Part shown: piece by piece, positions 21,851 through 32,395 of the stretch | Layout of the letters: each line of letters begins with the position of its first letter | Numbering within the stretch: the first letter of the stretch is position 1 | Assembly: GCA_037976565.1 (NCBI GenBank) | Contig: CP137683.1 | Coordinates: 8,934,976-8,998,975, forward strand | Direction of reading: 5' to 3' | From: Mesocentrotus franciscanus | Lineage: Eukaryota > Echinodermata > Echinoidea > Camarodonta > Strongylocentrotidae | Length of the DNA stretch: 64,000 nt | Program-made: the position numbers and the translations under genes | Notes under the pieces: model-generated | Seen by the model: only the letters and a program-made list of their open reading frames with translations | Databases searched by the model: none | Told to the model about the DNA's origin: nothing

Positions 21851-22081
21851 AAAGAAAGTTTACCTAGAGCCATAGTTGATGATTTAATTAAAGGTAATGC
21901 AAAGTTTTGGGAAATTTTGAAATTGGATGAATAGTAATTCTTTAAATTGTTGATATATTTGGATTCCCCTGTGGATGTATTATAAGAACTACAAAATTTG
22001 GCCCCTAAAACACTTCTGCTTTCGAGCAAATTGAATAATCAAAATTTACCAGTGCTCCCGGTAAATTTCAAATATTTCAAA

Positions 22082-22236
22082 TAGCGCCCAAGGCCATTCC
22101 ATGGTAGCTGCGTCCATGAAAATCTCAGAATATGCAGTTCTGATATATTATTTTTCTTAACGGGAATAGCAAATCGGTCGATTGTAGTCAATAAACATTG
22201 TTTTAGTAAATATCAGTCTTGAGAGGGCGCTATACA
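22082..22236. mobile_element. Possible small TIR element
   Basis: ATAGCGCCCAAG near 22082 faces TGAGAGGGCGCTAT near 22222, about 150 bases apart. The inverted repeat is only about 9-10 bp and no clear target duplication is seen, so this is tentative. Confidence 0.3.
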
Positions 22237-22499
22237 ACATAAAGAGTTTATTAATTACAATTTCATCACTTTAGACTAGATTTCAACCGCGACAACGATT
22301 TTTGAATATTGTAAAATCGCATATGCTTCCAATATGTTCATTTGAACCAAATTCATGACCCCATACCAAAACTTTGCAATACCTTTAAGAAAATGAAGCC
22401 ACATAAACAGATTCATATCTTCTGAAAATGAAGGAATTACTATGATGATTCTTGTAGCTAAAGTCACTGGAAAAGAATCACTGAGAATATGAGAAAAGG

Positions 22500-23585
22500 T
22501 AGCATTAATTCTTATTCTATGGGCCTACACCAGCAGCAATTTCAGCCCAAACACCAACCCCTCCCCCAGCATCCGAAAATGTCAAAATTCTAGTCTTGTT
22601 TGCTACTGGCGAAATTTGGGACTTAAAAAAGCAACCCAAAACCTAATGACAGAGAATGTTCAGACTTGTGCACTCACCTCCCCCTTCTGGTAGCGAATCC
22701 TAGATATCGATCCACCACTAAACTACACATCCACTTTCAAGATTCTGGATTAATATCAGGATACCCAACTTTTTTCAAAGCTCTGAATACAATCTCGCAA
22801 CCACCCTCCTAAAATTATAGATCTTTTATTATAAGATTTTCACATGAGCTGGTTAGGAATTTATCCCCATCATTATTTTGTTGAAATTTTGAACTAAAAA
22901 AACAACAAACATCGATGCAATCGGGACACAGCTATTCATATCTTCAAAACCCTTGGTCTTATCAATAATGATAAATAAAATATACTGACTTTGACATTGC
23001 AGAAAATCAAACTGTCACAATACCTAAAGAGGGTGAGATATAAAGGAAATAGACGGATAAGAAGGGAATTAACAGAGTTAGAAAGGAAGGAACTAACAAG
23101 CTCTCAAGTAAGGAAATACTGAAATAGTGATTCTCAAGAAATTAGCAAGTTACGAAACAAAAAGAAGAAAATATAATGACAGGCTGAAGGGAACAAATGG
23201 GAGGAGGCACGCGGGGTGAAGAAGTCAATAAAATATGCGAGAAGCCATATCCGTAAGAATACCCATAATATATAAAAGTACATGCAAATGGCGTGGGTGG
23301 TGAATGATTTTGAAAAGGAGTGTGAATTTTGAAGGAAATTTGTGGAAAATTTTCTGCGATGAGGTACCACTTGTTTAGTATCACATGAAAGGAGATTCCT
23401 TTGCGGTCATTATGATCCTAATTATGAAGCAGATATCGTGTTCGTAGCGAGGGCTTCAAAAGGACAGATAAAATATTATCTTTGGGCCATAAATTTTTGA
23501 TAATCTCATAATTTTGTTTGAAAAATTGGCACCCACCTGTCAAAAAACCTTGAACATGTTATTGCTAAGTTTCTTGGTGCTTGAT
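22500..23585. other. No gene recognised
   Basis: AT-rich, no exon-like block, only short ORFs without known motifs. Confidence 0.5.
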
Positions 23586-23589
23586 AGCG

Positions 23590-25590
23590 TGATAGCCCGG
23601 GGCGGAGTGGATGATTAAAATAACATTAAAAAAATGATGATGGTGATGATGATGATGACGATGATAAGATAATATGAATGAAAATGAAAATATGTTGATG
23701 TAAATATGTCTCACACAGAAAAATTAGAGTATACAGGAGTTTTAAAATAAAGTGATGGACGTTTATGAAAATCTGGAAATAATATTGAATATTTAATCAG
23801 CACTTGGAAAAGATCAAACAATGTACTCTGACAGAAATGCTATTTTCGAATTTATTTTAAATGAATTTAAGGTTTTACATGATTTTATTGTGTCTGGGAG
23901 TGCATTCCATAGATCAGGTCGATAATGTATTATTGATTTATGCAGGATCAATGATTTAGGACTCATCAAATTGAATTTTAATGAATTCCGAGTAGGGTAA
24001 GAGTGGATAGTGTTATTTCATATACGAAATTCTCAACTGAATCAGGAAGCAGGCTATTCATGAATTTAAAGATAAAGATCAAACTCTGTTGTGCGTTTAT
24101 ATCAGATAGTCAATGTTTTTAATTCACAAAATAATGGGCTTGTATGGGCTAAATAATGGGAGCCAGCACATATGCGAAGCGAATTTTTTTTTTGTGCAAT
24201 AAATTAATAGGGTTAATTCTTGTTTTTGCACTTGAAGCCCACATCAATTTCCAATATAAAATGTATGGCAAGATAAGCGAGTTATATAGCATTAAAGATA
24301 CTATGTCCCTTTTGCAGCCAACATCAAATTCTGTAGAACTTTGCAGGAATTATAAATATGTCATGTATGTCATATCTGTGAAATTTAAACATTAGCAGTG
24401 TCCTAGTAATCAAATTATGCAAGGAAACCCGTTTACTTTCTAGACTTCACTGTCAGACACTATTGAGTGACTGACTGACATCATTTTATCTTTGGTAATA
24501 ACAAGCATAAAATGAGCTGTAACAGGTACATGAGCATTTGTCTATATCAATAACCCACTACTTGTAATGGCCAAATTTTAAACTGACTGAATCTTTGTGC
24601 AGCACAAAACGTACGACCATTCGGTATAAGGGTCAGAAAATCAGACTTTTTACTTAGGTGATTGCAATCACTTAAATCGTTTCGACAACTAATGGTCGTT
24701 ATTGTCCCACAAGAGGCCATTTTCAAGCCTCTTTCGTTTTGAGGAAAGTTCTAAAAATTTCATTTTTTGGGCCTGCAAATGGGACATAGTACCTTTAAAA
24801 GGGTCTGTTTAGGAATATAATTTTTTCTCTTATAAAGTATACCAATACTCCTAGAAATACATTTAATTGTATGTCGTATGTGTTCATTCCAGCTAAGACT
24901 TTCATCAATAAGAATACCTAAATGTGTTGTAGTACATTTCTTACATTCTAAGAGTACATTATCAATTACAATATTATTAGGAAAATCTGGGGTATATATA
25001 TTTGTGTGTTTAAAGTGTATGGAGCTCGTTTCATTAATATTAAGAGATAGTTTTATTTCTTTTAAACCGATTAGATACTGTTGGTAATTCTAAATTTAGT
25101 ATACAAATAAGGCCATCCAAATTCTCATGAGAGTAACTATTGTTGTCGTCAGCAAAAAGTATAAACAATAAAAGGGATGATGCATTGGCTATATTATTAA
25201 TATACAATAAGAAAAGAAGAGGACCTAATATTAATCCTTGTGGGACTCCACATTTAAATGTAAGATATTCAGATTAAAACCCATTATGCACCACATACTG
25301 CTGCCGGAATAATAAATAATCTTTAAACCACGAGAGAGGAACTCCTCTAATTCATTTGCAAGGTTAGGACCTATATAAACAAAAAAAGGAGTTAAAAGTA
25401 TTACCTACATCATTATTATCAATAATGATATCGTTCATTACAAATTGTCTTTGGTAAATGTTGCCTTTTCTTTCCAATGATTTCATTTATAAATCCAAAA
25501 GTTAATTTAATGTTAGATTTTACTTTAATTGATTGTTCTGAATATTGCATTTTACGAGAAGTTCGAATAACGTTGTTGTGTATGTGGAAT
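23590..25590 (-). pseudogene. LINE reverse transcriptase remnant (family 1, copy a)
   Basis: On the minus strand, degenerate frames show CGVPQGLILGPLLFLLYINN at about 25195-25255 and LFADD at about 25146-25160. These are the RT palm motifs with the catalytic aspartates. Further down are a region equivalent to the thumb (24840-24930) and a C-terminal tail near 23850-24050 like that at 47871-48092 (HHASDLWNALTGSIKSC). Frameshifts and stops are frequent. A TTAA-flanked MITE (24294-24796) splits it. The type is CR1/L2/Jockey-like non-LTR retrotransposon. It is a dead 5'-truncated copy. Confidence 0.75.
24294..24796. mobile_element. TTAA-flanked MITE inside the LINE
   Basis: The ends form an inverted repeat of about 26 bases: AAAGATACTATGTCCC..TTTGCAG on the left and its near-complement (GGGACATAGTACCTTT) on the right. 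Each end carries TTAA (24292-24295 and 24795-24798). The sister LINE copy at 57980-58010 reads GCATTAAAGATG straight through with one TTAA, acting as an empty site. No transposase ORF. A TTAA-specific superfamily such as piggyBac is likely. Confidence 0.7.
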
Positions 25591-25624
25591 TCCCCGGTGA
25601 ATAGTTAACTGAACCCTGGGGAGA

Positions 25625-25830
25625 AATCGCTTATTCAGCCTGTAAATACCATAGCTGCTTTGTCTAGCTGGGAAGTTAAGGTGTAGAGATCCTATATAGG
25701 ATGGAGCTCCCTCTATTGCCCGTATGCGTTGAGTCATGCAGCTACCTCTCCCCTATTTTGTGATCCGACAATTGATCTGGCAACATTTATTCCAACGACA
25801 TTTACACCAGGCATTTTGTTTCCCTAATTT
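25625..25830. repeat. Conserved block, copy 1 of 4
   Basis: Shares TTATTCAGCC, AGCTGGGAAGTTAAGG, TAGAGATCCTATATAGGATG, CCCTCTATTGCCC, CAATTGATCTGGCAACA and TTACACCAGGCATTTTGTTT with 36150-36350, 53740-53975 and 59520-59760. No ORF is conserved among the copies. Confidence 0.8.
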
Positions 25831-25908
25831 GTATAAAATGACCGAAAATTCTTTTATTTCTTGAAAATGCATGAATTATGTGATCTTTTCTTTTCCGAGG
25901 ACATATCG

Positions 25909-26059
25909 AGATATTGCCTGCCTAGAGGTTTAATATAGCATTTTACTTCCCCGACAGAGTTATATTTTTCCCAAGGGAAAATATTGTCCCGAGGGACAAA
26001 TATAACTCTGGAGGGGAAATGAAATGTTATTTATTAAAGCGATACAACAGGCAATATCT
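25909..26059. repeat. Concentric fold-back (about 150 bp)
   Basis: The outer arms AGATATTGCCTG and CAGGCAATATCT, middle arms ending TTCCCC / GGGGAA, and inner arms CAGAGTTATATTT / AAATATAACTCTG with TTGTCCCGAGGGACAA in the core pair in register. Unit B (36441-36564) has lost part of one inner arm. It is absent from unit C, so it arrived after the A-C split. Confidence 0.8.
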
Positions 26060-26212
26060 GTTATATTATATCGTCTATATAGATACGACATTTGTGTCAT
26101 ATAGATCTAGATCTAGGCCTACACTAATTCAAAATACTGAAAACAAGAAGCTGTATAGGCGCAGGCTTTTTGAGCACCTTGGTTTAAAAAAATCAAGCTG
26201 ACTCTGGACAAT

Positions 26213-26626
26213 ATGGGGATGTCTAATTTATGGGAAATTTGGGAAAATACTAGCTGTGAGTGGGTCAAACAAACTGTGGAACGTCGATTGAAAGATTTTC
26301 ATGCTCAGTATTGGTCTGCTTGTATGTACGATAATTCGCATTGTGTTAATTATCGAATCTTCAAACATTCTTTATGTTTAGAAAGATACTTAATCGATCT
26401 CATTAAAAGAGATCGGACAATTTTAAGTCGTTTTCGATGTGGCAATCATTACCTGCCGATTGTAGCTGGTAGATATTCAAATACTCCCAGGGAAATGAGG
26501 CTATGTACGCTCTGCAATTTGCAATCGCTTGGAGATGAGTTTCATTATTTCTTTGTATGCCCTGCCTTTCGTTCAGACAGAAAATTGTTCATCGATATTA
26601 CTCTAATAATGTACAAACACGTTTAA
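26213..26626 (+). pseudogene. LINE RT C-terminal zinc-knuckle remnant (family 3), unit A
   Basis: 137-codon open frame with RFRCGNHYLPIVAGRYSNTP followed by REMRLCTLCN and GDEFHYFFVCPAF. This C-x2-C...H-x4-C region is typical of the C-terminal end of several non-LTR retrotransposon polymerases. The RT core is absent (5' truncation). It is followed by an AT-rich 3' region and a TCATTG tail repeat at about 27129-27148, as expected for a LINE 3' end. It is open by chance or recency, but cannot encode an active enzyme. Confidence 0.75.
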
Positions 26627-26819
26627 ACTTAGTAAAATTCTGTCGAAAAATAATGCTCCGTTTTCATTAATATATTTAAGTATGTGAACAAAACATGTTA
26701 TGAGTTCAATATCAACTTTATGTTTCTCTTTTTTGTCTTATTTCAAATTATTAAATTGATATCAAGAACATTTTCAGTAATTCATTAATTCAAATATCTT
26801 TTTACTGGTGTCAGTAACT

Positions 26820-27150
26820 TTCTTTTTCAATTGTTTCCATTGATTTTTGTCATTAATTATCGTTGTAATTATTATTATGATTTTTTTAAAATAATTATTA
26901 TCATTATTAATATTGTTATTATTATTATTATTATCATTATTATCATTATTATTATTATTATCATTATTTTTGTTATCAATATAATTTTTTTCACTACTGT
27001 CGATAGTGTTATTTTTTATTGATTAACATTATTCGATTTGAATTGTATATTTTACAGTGTTAAATTGACAAATTCAAACTCTTTGTAAACTTCTCCAATA
27101 CCCCAATGTGGGTGACATGATAATAAATTGTCATTGTCATTGTCATTGCA
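26820..27150. repeat. ATT-rich microsatellite and LINE 3' tail
   Basis: (ATT)n with ATC interruptions at about 26860-26980, then the LINE 3' region ending in GATAATAAATTGTCATTG and repeated TCATTG. Confidence 0.75.
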
Positions 27151-27194
27151 CTGCGCATGCGGCAGCTATGCAATATGACGTAGGTGATGACGCT

Positions 27195-27220
27195 CCTCGG
27201 TCCAATATAACGGACCGAGG
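27195..27220. other. 26-base palindrome
   Basis: CCTCGGTCC / GGACCGAGG arms of nine or more bases around AATATAAC; it may form a hairpin. Also present in unit B at 37698-37723. Confidence 0.8.
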
Positions 27221-27504
27221 TGACGCCAATCGGGCAATATAACGTTGGAGATCCTTGCAGCCTTAATCACGTGACGGCGCTTTGACCAATCACTAATCAG
27301 TATCTATATAGACTATATAATATAATATTATGCCAACCAAAATATATTTTGAGTAATTCCCCAATGGAGATGGCACTTTGGAGAAATAAATAAAAACAGA
27401 AATTTATTATATTTGTGTACACGACAAAAGAAAGAGTTGTCCATGTGTCACAATCCACTTACAAAATTGCCCATTTGAGATTCGCATAGCTTTATTGATC
27501 TCAT

Positions 27505-27815
27505 ATTTCAACCAACGAACCAACCAACCAATCAATTGAACATTTAATATATCAAACAAACAATCAATCAATAAAGAAATCAACCGACCAACCAACAAAC
27601 CAACCGATCATTCATTCAATCAATCAATCGTTCAATCAATCGAGGAATCAAGCAGTTACTTTGAAAAATACCAACCAATCAATCGATTATTCAATCTTTA
27701 ACAACAAAAAAATCAATATAAAATTCAACCAACCAACGGATCATTTAATCGATCAATCAGTCAGTCAATCAGTTATAACAACAACCAACGAACCATCCAA
27801 ATTAATAAATGAAAC
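27505..27815. repeat. CAAC/AATC microsatellite-like tract, unit A
   Basis: Alternating CAACCAAC and AATCAATC runs. The same tract is in unit B (38008-38320) and, diverged, in unit C (60025-60315), so it predates the duplication. Confidence 0.8.
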
Positions 27816-28668
27816 GAAAAAAAAATAAATAAAATGGTGCGCATTGAGGCACTTCACACACACACATATGATTGTTTACATCACGCAATCATAATCAATA
27901 ACCCATGATATGTATTGTTTTATTCGAGGCTTTTAAATTCAGAATAGTATATAGACAATTACAGATACTCATTGGCAGATGACATCCAAAACAAATTTAC
28001 AGAGTAGAAATTGAAGTTATGTGATTTATTATTAGGGCAACTAGAAATGACAAACGAAATTACTGATTCAATCAACAATTTGACATTTTTGTTAATTTGA
28101 ACCTTTTACACGTTACAAAAAGGTAGGCCCAATCGTGTTATTTTGCACATGATAACAAATACTTCTTAAATTTGCGGTCATTAATTTGATTAGAATAAAG
28201 TCAAAGCGACATGGTAAAGGTGAAAGTTATTTGTTTAATTACTGTACATTAAATGCCACGGTTTATGATCAGTTAAAGTACCAATCAAACGTCATTTCTA
28301 CGTCTGCAAGCAGTTGTAGGCCTTTTCGTATACATTTTGCACGGTATCAAGTACTTGATTTTGCACATTGAAGGACATACTCTAATATTGGAATTAAAGG
28401 ATCTTTATGTTACTATATCTTTCTTCGTGTCGACATTGCTAATGCCTCGTTTGATGTACTTTTATTAAACCAATTTCCGACATAACATTATGGAAATGAT
28501 ATTTCATGAAACAAAGGATATTAAGAAATATATTAAATTGTTCGGCGAGCGACACTAAAAGTAGAGTGCACCAGCAATGCTCAGTAAGCCATCATCATAA
28601 TTAACATCTTCGTCATCATTAGGCCAATGGAAACCTTGGTGGAACTTTGCAAATTAATTAGGGCGGTT

Positions 28669-28674
28669 TTTATT
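28669..28674 (-). terminator. AATAAA poly(A) signal, unit A
   Basis: AATAAA on the minus strand, about 115 bases after the stop codon. Conserved in unit B (39170-39175) and unit C (61152-61157). Confidence 0.5.
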
Positions 28675-28789
28675 CCTTAAAATCGCTTGATTGGCTATTC
28701 GCTAGCGATTCCTCCTTCAAATCTGGTTGTCGCTACAATTAAGTTGGCCTCGATCAACTCGATCTCCAGACCGGTCCCGAATGTCCAGT

Positions 28790-29008
28790 CTACTTCTTAT
28801 TCCCTCCGACTCCTTTAGAGTAGTTGCCCTTGCTCCCCGCGGACTGCATGCTAGAGACCGTGCTTCCCGCTGGGACTCCACCACCATGAGACTTCGCAGT
28901 TGAGGACATATGGCCAGCTGCGGCGGTACCGGAACTGATTCCACTAGGTGTGTAGCCCGTGCGGTTGGCTCCAGCGCTCACCTGTGATGGTGGCTGATTC
29001 GAAGACAT
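28790..29008 (-). CDS. Unrecognised 72-residue Ser/Gly/Ala-rich protein, unit A
   Basis: Begins MSSNQPPSQVSAGANR and ends SKGVGGNKK then stop. I do not recognise a family. The sequence is hydrophilic, low in large hydrophobics and Cys-free, has no signal peptide or membrane segment, and is probably disordered. Evidence for being real: it is GC-richer than its surroundings, it sits 7 bases after a good splice acceptor, and the diverged unit C keeps the same 72-codon length, start, stop and splice acceptor with no net indel, although its flanks have many indels. Roughly a fifth of residues differ between A and C, clustered at positions 17-33 and 62-68. The blocks SQVSAGANR, MSSTAKSH, GGVPAGSTVS and QSAGSKGNY are conserved. 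The upstream TTG-initiated extension falls in the intron, so the ATG at 29008 is preferred. Confidence 0.6.
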   Translation of the reverse strand: MSSNQPPSQVSAGANRTGYTPSGISSGTAAAGHMSSTAKSHGGGVPAGSTVSSMQSAGSKGNYSKGVGGNKK

Positions 29009-30450
29009 ATTGTATCTGTACAAGTTGCAAAATTGTAGAAAACACGTCTTACATTATTTTATAGGAGGATAATTAGAGGAAGTACAAATGTTGGCAAAGT
29101 GATGGAAACTGAATTGGGGGAGGGGGCATACAAAGAAAAACATTAGAGAAGGTTGGGTTCTAGGAATTGTGAAAACACATCTGTTGATCCTTTCATTCGT
29201 TTTAATATGTTAGTGTGGAAGAGGATGATATAATAAACATCACGATACTAATCGAAAGTAGCGAGCGAAGGGAAAACAGACACTATGTTGTGGTACGAAT
29301 TTTATTTCGATATAAAAATACGAGAAATAAGGTTATGTTCGAGCAAATCATGATGATATGACGGGAGCGAGGTAATCGAATCGTCATATCGTCATATCAT
29401 CATATGGGGACATTCGCGGACCTCGATCGCTGCCTGAATTTATCCTGTTATTAAATCTGTTCTTGAATTTTCTTGTTTGTGTGTAGCATTACAACTTAAT
29501 TGATATGTTTAATCAAGAAAAAGTGTTTTAGTAAACAGATTTATGGCGTGTAAGTTTCGTTGAAATAGTAGTTTTGAAAAAGTATTTTTTATTACCCCAT
29601 ATTCTGAGTAAATCACACTTTTATGTTTCTTTTAATACGCTGTGCGTATATGTGTAATAGCCAAAACTCAAATGTATATTAACCAGGTATATTATTTTAA
29701 ACTCATGATACAAATTATATCAATTGAAAGATCTTTACTTGATGATACATATTTGGTCAAAAAATATAAAATCATGATTTTTAACGTTCTTTCAAATTTT
29801 GGCACAAAAATTTCATTTCTAGTTAAATAAAAAAACGAGCGGCATCCACCCATATCTTATCCCTAAGTATTTTTTAAAAATTGTTATCATGGATGCCATG
29901 CTTTACCGCAAAGTGCCAAGGAATCTTTTTTTCAAAAGTCTTATGTTTGGCTGGTCTACTATATTATATCGTGGATATTTGCTTACAGAAGCCAATGAAA
30001 TACATAAAGTATATAACCACCGTGGATCTCGCTATCATCTTCAATCTGCATGCTCCTTCTCTTTTGACTTTGACAATAAATCTTCCAGTGGCGGGTTAAT
30101 GGGGGGTGACTATTGGCCCATGCCCCCAAAATAGTAAACCTTAATACTTACCCCCCCCCCCATGCACATTTCATTTTCAAACTAAACGCGTTTAAAAATG
30201 TATTCTTTCATTCTTTGTAGTTGCTTGTCCGATACTTTTTTTATTTTCACGGTGAACAGGTGAAATATCCGCCCCCGTATAACATAATGAGTTTTAAAAA
30301 ATGTACTCTTACCTGTGCAGACAATTTGCCTCAGATGATGCCTAATGAAATCTATCAAGACTTCTATTTTTCAAAATGAAAGAGATAAAATACGACTTTT
30401 CTGCTCTGCTCTATGATGTGAAGTAATGGCGTCTAGGACGTAGACGCGTA

Positions 30451-30604
30451 TTCTTATACGGCATTAATACCCACTCTTTGGGAATGCTAGCTTTACTCGG
30501 CCAGTCAGAGACACCTACGTCGGTCGTATGATCTACCAATCAGAAACGAGTGCATAATTATCTCCCAGGGCCCAATAGCTTGTTTCGTCATTAGCTCCCA
30601 TTGG
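30451..30604 (-). promoter_or_regulatory. CCAAT/TATA-type promoter, unit A
   Basis: TATAAGAA (30451-30458) and three CCAAT pentamers in a 70-base cluster: 30536-30540 and 30572-30576 (inverted) and 30600-30604 (direct, for a minus-strand gene). They lie about 80-150 bases upstream of TATA. The spacing fits a core promoter firing near 30425. A hairpin, GCGTCT/AGACGC (30430-30448), lies between TATA and the predicted start. Inferred, not tested. Confidence 0.45.
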
Positions 30605-31254
30605 GACCTGGAAATGGACTTCTTACAATGAGAAATAATCCCATCCTTCGCTGTTGATTTCATCATGTTCGTGGATTTGGGAATTTACCAGTAATGACCA
30701 GAGCACAATGTGTTATTGAATCCACTCTATTTTCTTTTAAAATTCCTTGACACTTTCAAAATTCTGTATTTCCCCTCAAATAAGTGTAACCCGACGCCTA
30801 AGTTGCTGAAAAGAAGTTCACTTCAGCCAACGGACATGGCGGTCGTATCGTACGTGTTATCGGCGTTCGCGGAGGCGTGATGAGGAACTGACCAGTGTCC
30901 AGCAATCTATGCATCACAGTAAATCATTACAGTTATATTCTTAGTACATTTCATGGGAAGGTGATTAATACTGCTTTCAATATGAAATCTAACATCAAGA
31001 TTTTGCTAATTTGGTGCCCGCTCCTTATCTTCGTTAATAAGGGTCATCAGCTTCTAGTGGGAAAAGACTGTAGTTAGGTTGATTCTTTATACATGTTACT
31101 TGCACCAATATCATTTTCCACCATAATGTTGCACTATAAATCACGGTTAGCGTGTGCCCTCAACTGTTAAACTCTGCAGTGTGTATCCGCTGAAGTGAAC
31201 CTTGTTTTCAGTTACTTATGCGTTAGGTTACTATATTGCGAAAAGTTACACTTT

Positions 31255-31640
31255 AGCAGCTTCACAGACGTATCTTGGCGAGCTCCTCTCCAATTTTCTA
31301 TGTACATAAAATGTCATAAACTTTCATTTTCTTTGTTAATTGACCATGCACTAGATTGGTTTTATTTTAGTACAGAGCAAATGGGAGAGGAGCTCGGAGC
31401 TCGCAAGATTCGTCACAGAGTTGCCAATTTGAGTTTGATTGATTGCAACTTCAAATTGTCATAACTTTCTTATTTTCAATCAGGAATTTGCTCAAACTTT
31501 CACTGACTAGTTCCTCTCATTTTTCTGCTTCTGTTAAAATTAACTTAATATCAGGTGGACTTCCCCTTCAAGTGTGTCTTATTTCATAGATTAGTGATAC
31601 ATAATAACCATCTGAGCAGCAGCACACCAATTTGATTGGC
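31255..31640 (+). repeat. Dispersed fold-back repeat, unit A
   Basis: GCGAGCTCCTCTCC near 31279 faces GGAGAGGAGCTC near 31384. It is followed by ACTTTCACTGACTAGTTCC and TAATATCAGGTGGACTTCCC. A diverged reverse copy lies at 140-375, indicating a mobile family. Confidence 0.65.
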
Positions 31641-31749
31641 CCTTTTGGGACTCTCCTTACAGGGACTGCTAGTGTGACCAGCTGTCAACAATTACCCGTT
31701 TATACATGACTGACTGTTTTTCGCAATCGCACAATACATGCAAACAATT

Positions 31750-31753
31750 ATAC

Positions 31754-31791
<38 letters not shown>

Positions 31792-31872
31792 TGAATAGTA
31801 GTGGTCTTTAATAGTAATAGTAATATTAGTAGAGGTAGTTGTATAGTTGTAGTAGTAGTAGTAGTAGTAGTC

Positions 31873-31913
<41 letters not shown>

Positions 31914-31915
31914 TA
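31750..31915. repeat. (TAG)n microsatellite, unit A
   Basis: Two long TAG/GTA trinucleotide runs with an interrupted middle. They produce a poly-Thr ORF on the minus strand that is not a gene. Confidence 0.95.
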
Positions 31916-32037
31916 CAACTAGAGCCCTCAAATAAAAGAAAAGAGTATTAAAAGTTTAGTGGGCAATCCCCAAAAGTTAACAAGTTATGGTGTCATCGTT
32001 ATTCATGTTCCAACATTGTCAAATTATTGCTGTGTTC

Positions 32038-32395
32038 TGTCGTGGACGAGTGGATATGTCACCGGACTGTGGATCACAAGGTCCGCGGTTCAAGTCCCAC
32101 CGCGGCACTAATGTCCTTTGGCAAGACATTGATCTACATTTGCCACTCTCTACCCAGGTGTTAAATGGGTACCCGGTAGGATGCGAAAGCTAATGTGCTT
32201 AGATTAGCAAGTGTGCGCTTGTAAAAATGACGCCTGGCTGGAATGCTCCCCAGGGAGTTAAGAATGTGCATACATTGTGTGCGGGTAAGCCTGAATCCGA
32301 TGACCGGGGTAATAATATATACATCTGTAAAGCGCTTTGTGAGGGCCCTCGGTCCTGAAAAGCGCTATATAAGAACCAGCTATTATTATTATTAT
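32038..32395 (+). mobile_element. tRNA-derived SINE with Deu-like tail, unit A
   Basis: Head 32041-32107: A-box-like TGGACGAGTGG, perfect B box GGTTCAAGTCC, closing CACCGCGGCAC. The body contains AAATGGGTACCCGGTAGGATG. The 3' part has GTAAAGCGCTTTGTGAGGG and AAAAGCGCTATATAAGAACC, ending in (ATT)n. Paired AAGCGCT words before an ATT tail resemble the Deu/V-SINE type domains of deuterostome SINEs; the exact family needs a library search. Confidence 0.75.

Larger units (their letters stand above)
28650..30425 (-). other. Transcript model for the 72-residue protein gene, unit A
   Basis: Model inferred from sequence: TATA-like TATAAGAA at 30451-30458; exon 1 about 30313-30425, with no ATG, ending CTGCACAG before donor GTAAGAG; a 1.3-kb intron (29016-30312) ending in TTGTACAG; exon 2 from 29015 with a 7-base leader, the 219-base CDS, and a short 3' UTR up to an AATAAA at 28669-28674. 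The lack of any ATG in exon 1 fits a 5' non-coding exon. Not proven without transcripts. Confidence 0.55.

Noticed and set aside
28717..28944. Overlapping minus-strand ORF (MESVPVPPQL...)
   Set aside because: It overlaps the 72-codon frame. It is also open in C, but its start lies inside the other frame with no splice or leader context, and the MSSNQ frame fits the acceptor and stop better.
29881..30134. Overlapping ORFs in the intron of the small gene
   Set aside because: Unit C has stops and indels at the same place, and units A and B differ by a frame-changing homopolymer indel.
31692..31931. Poly-Thr ORF
   Set aside because: Pure product of the TAG/CTA microsatellite; no coding evidence.
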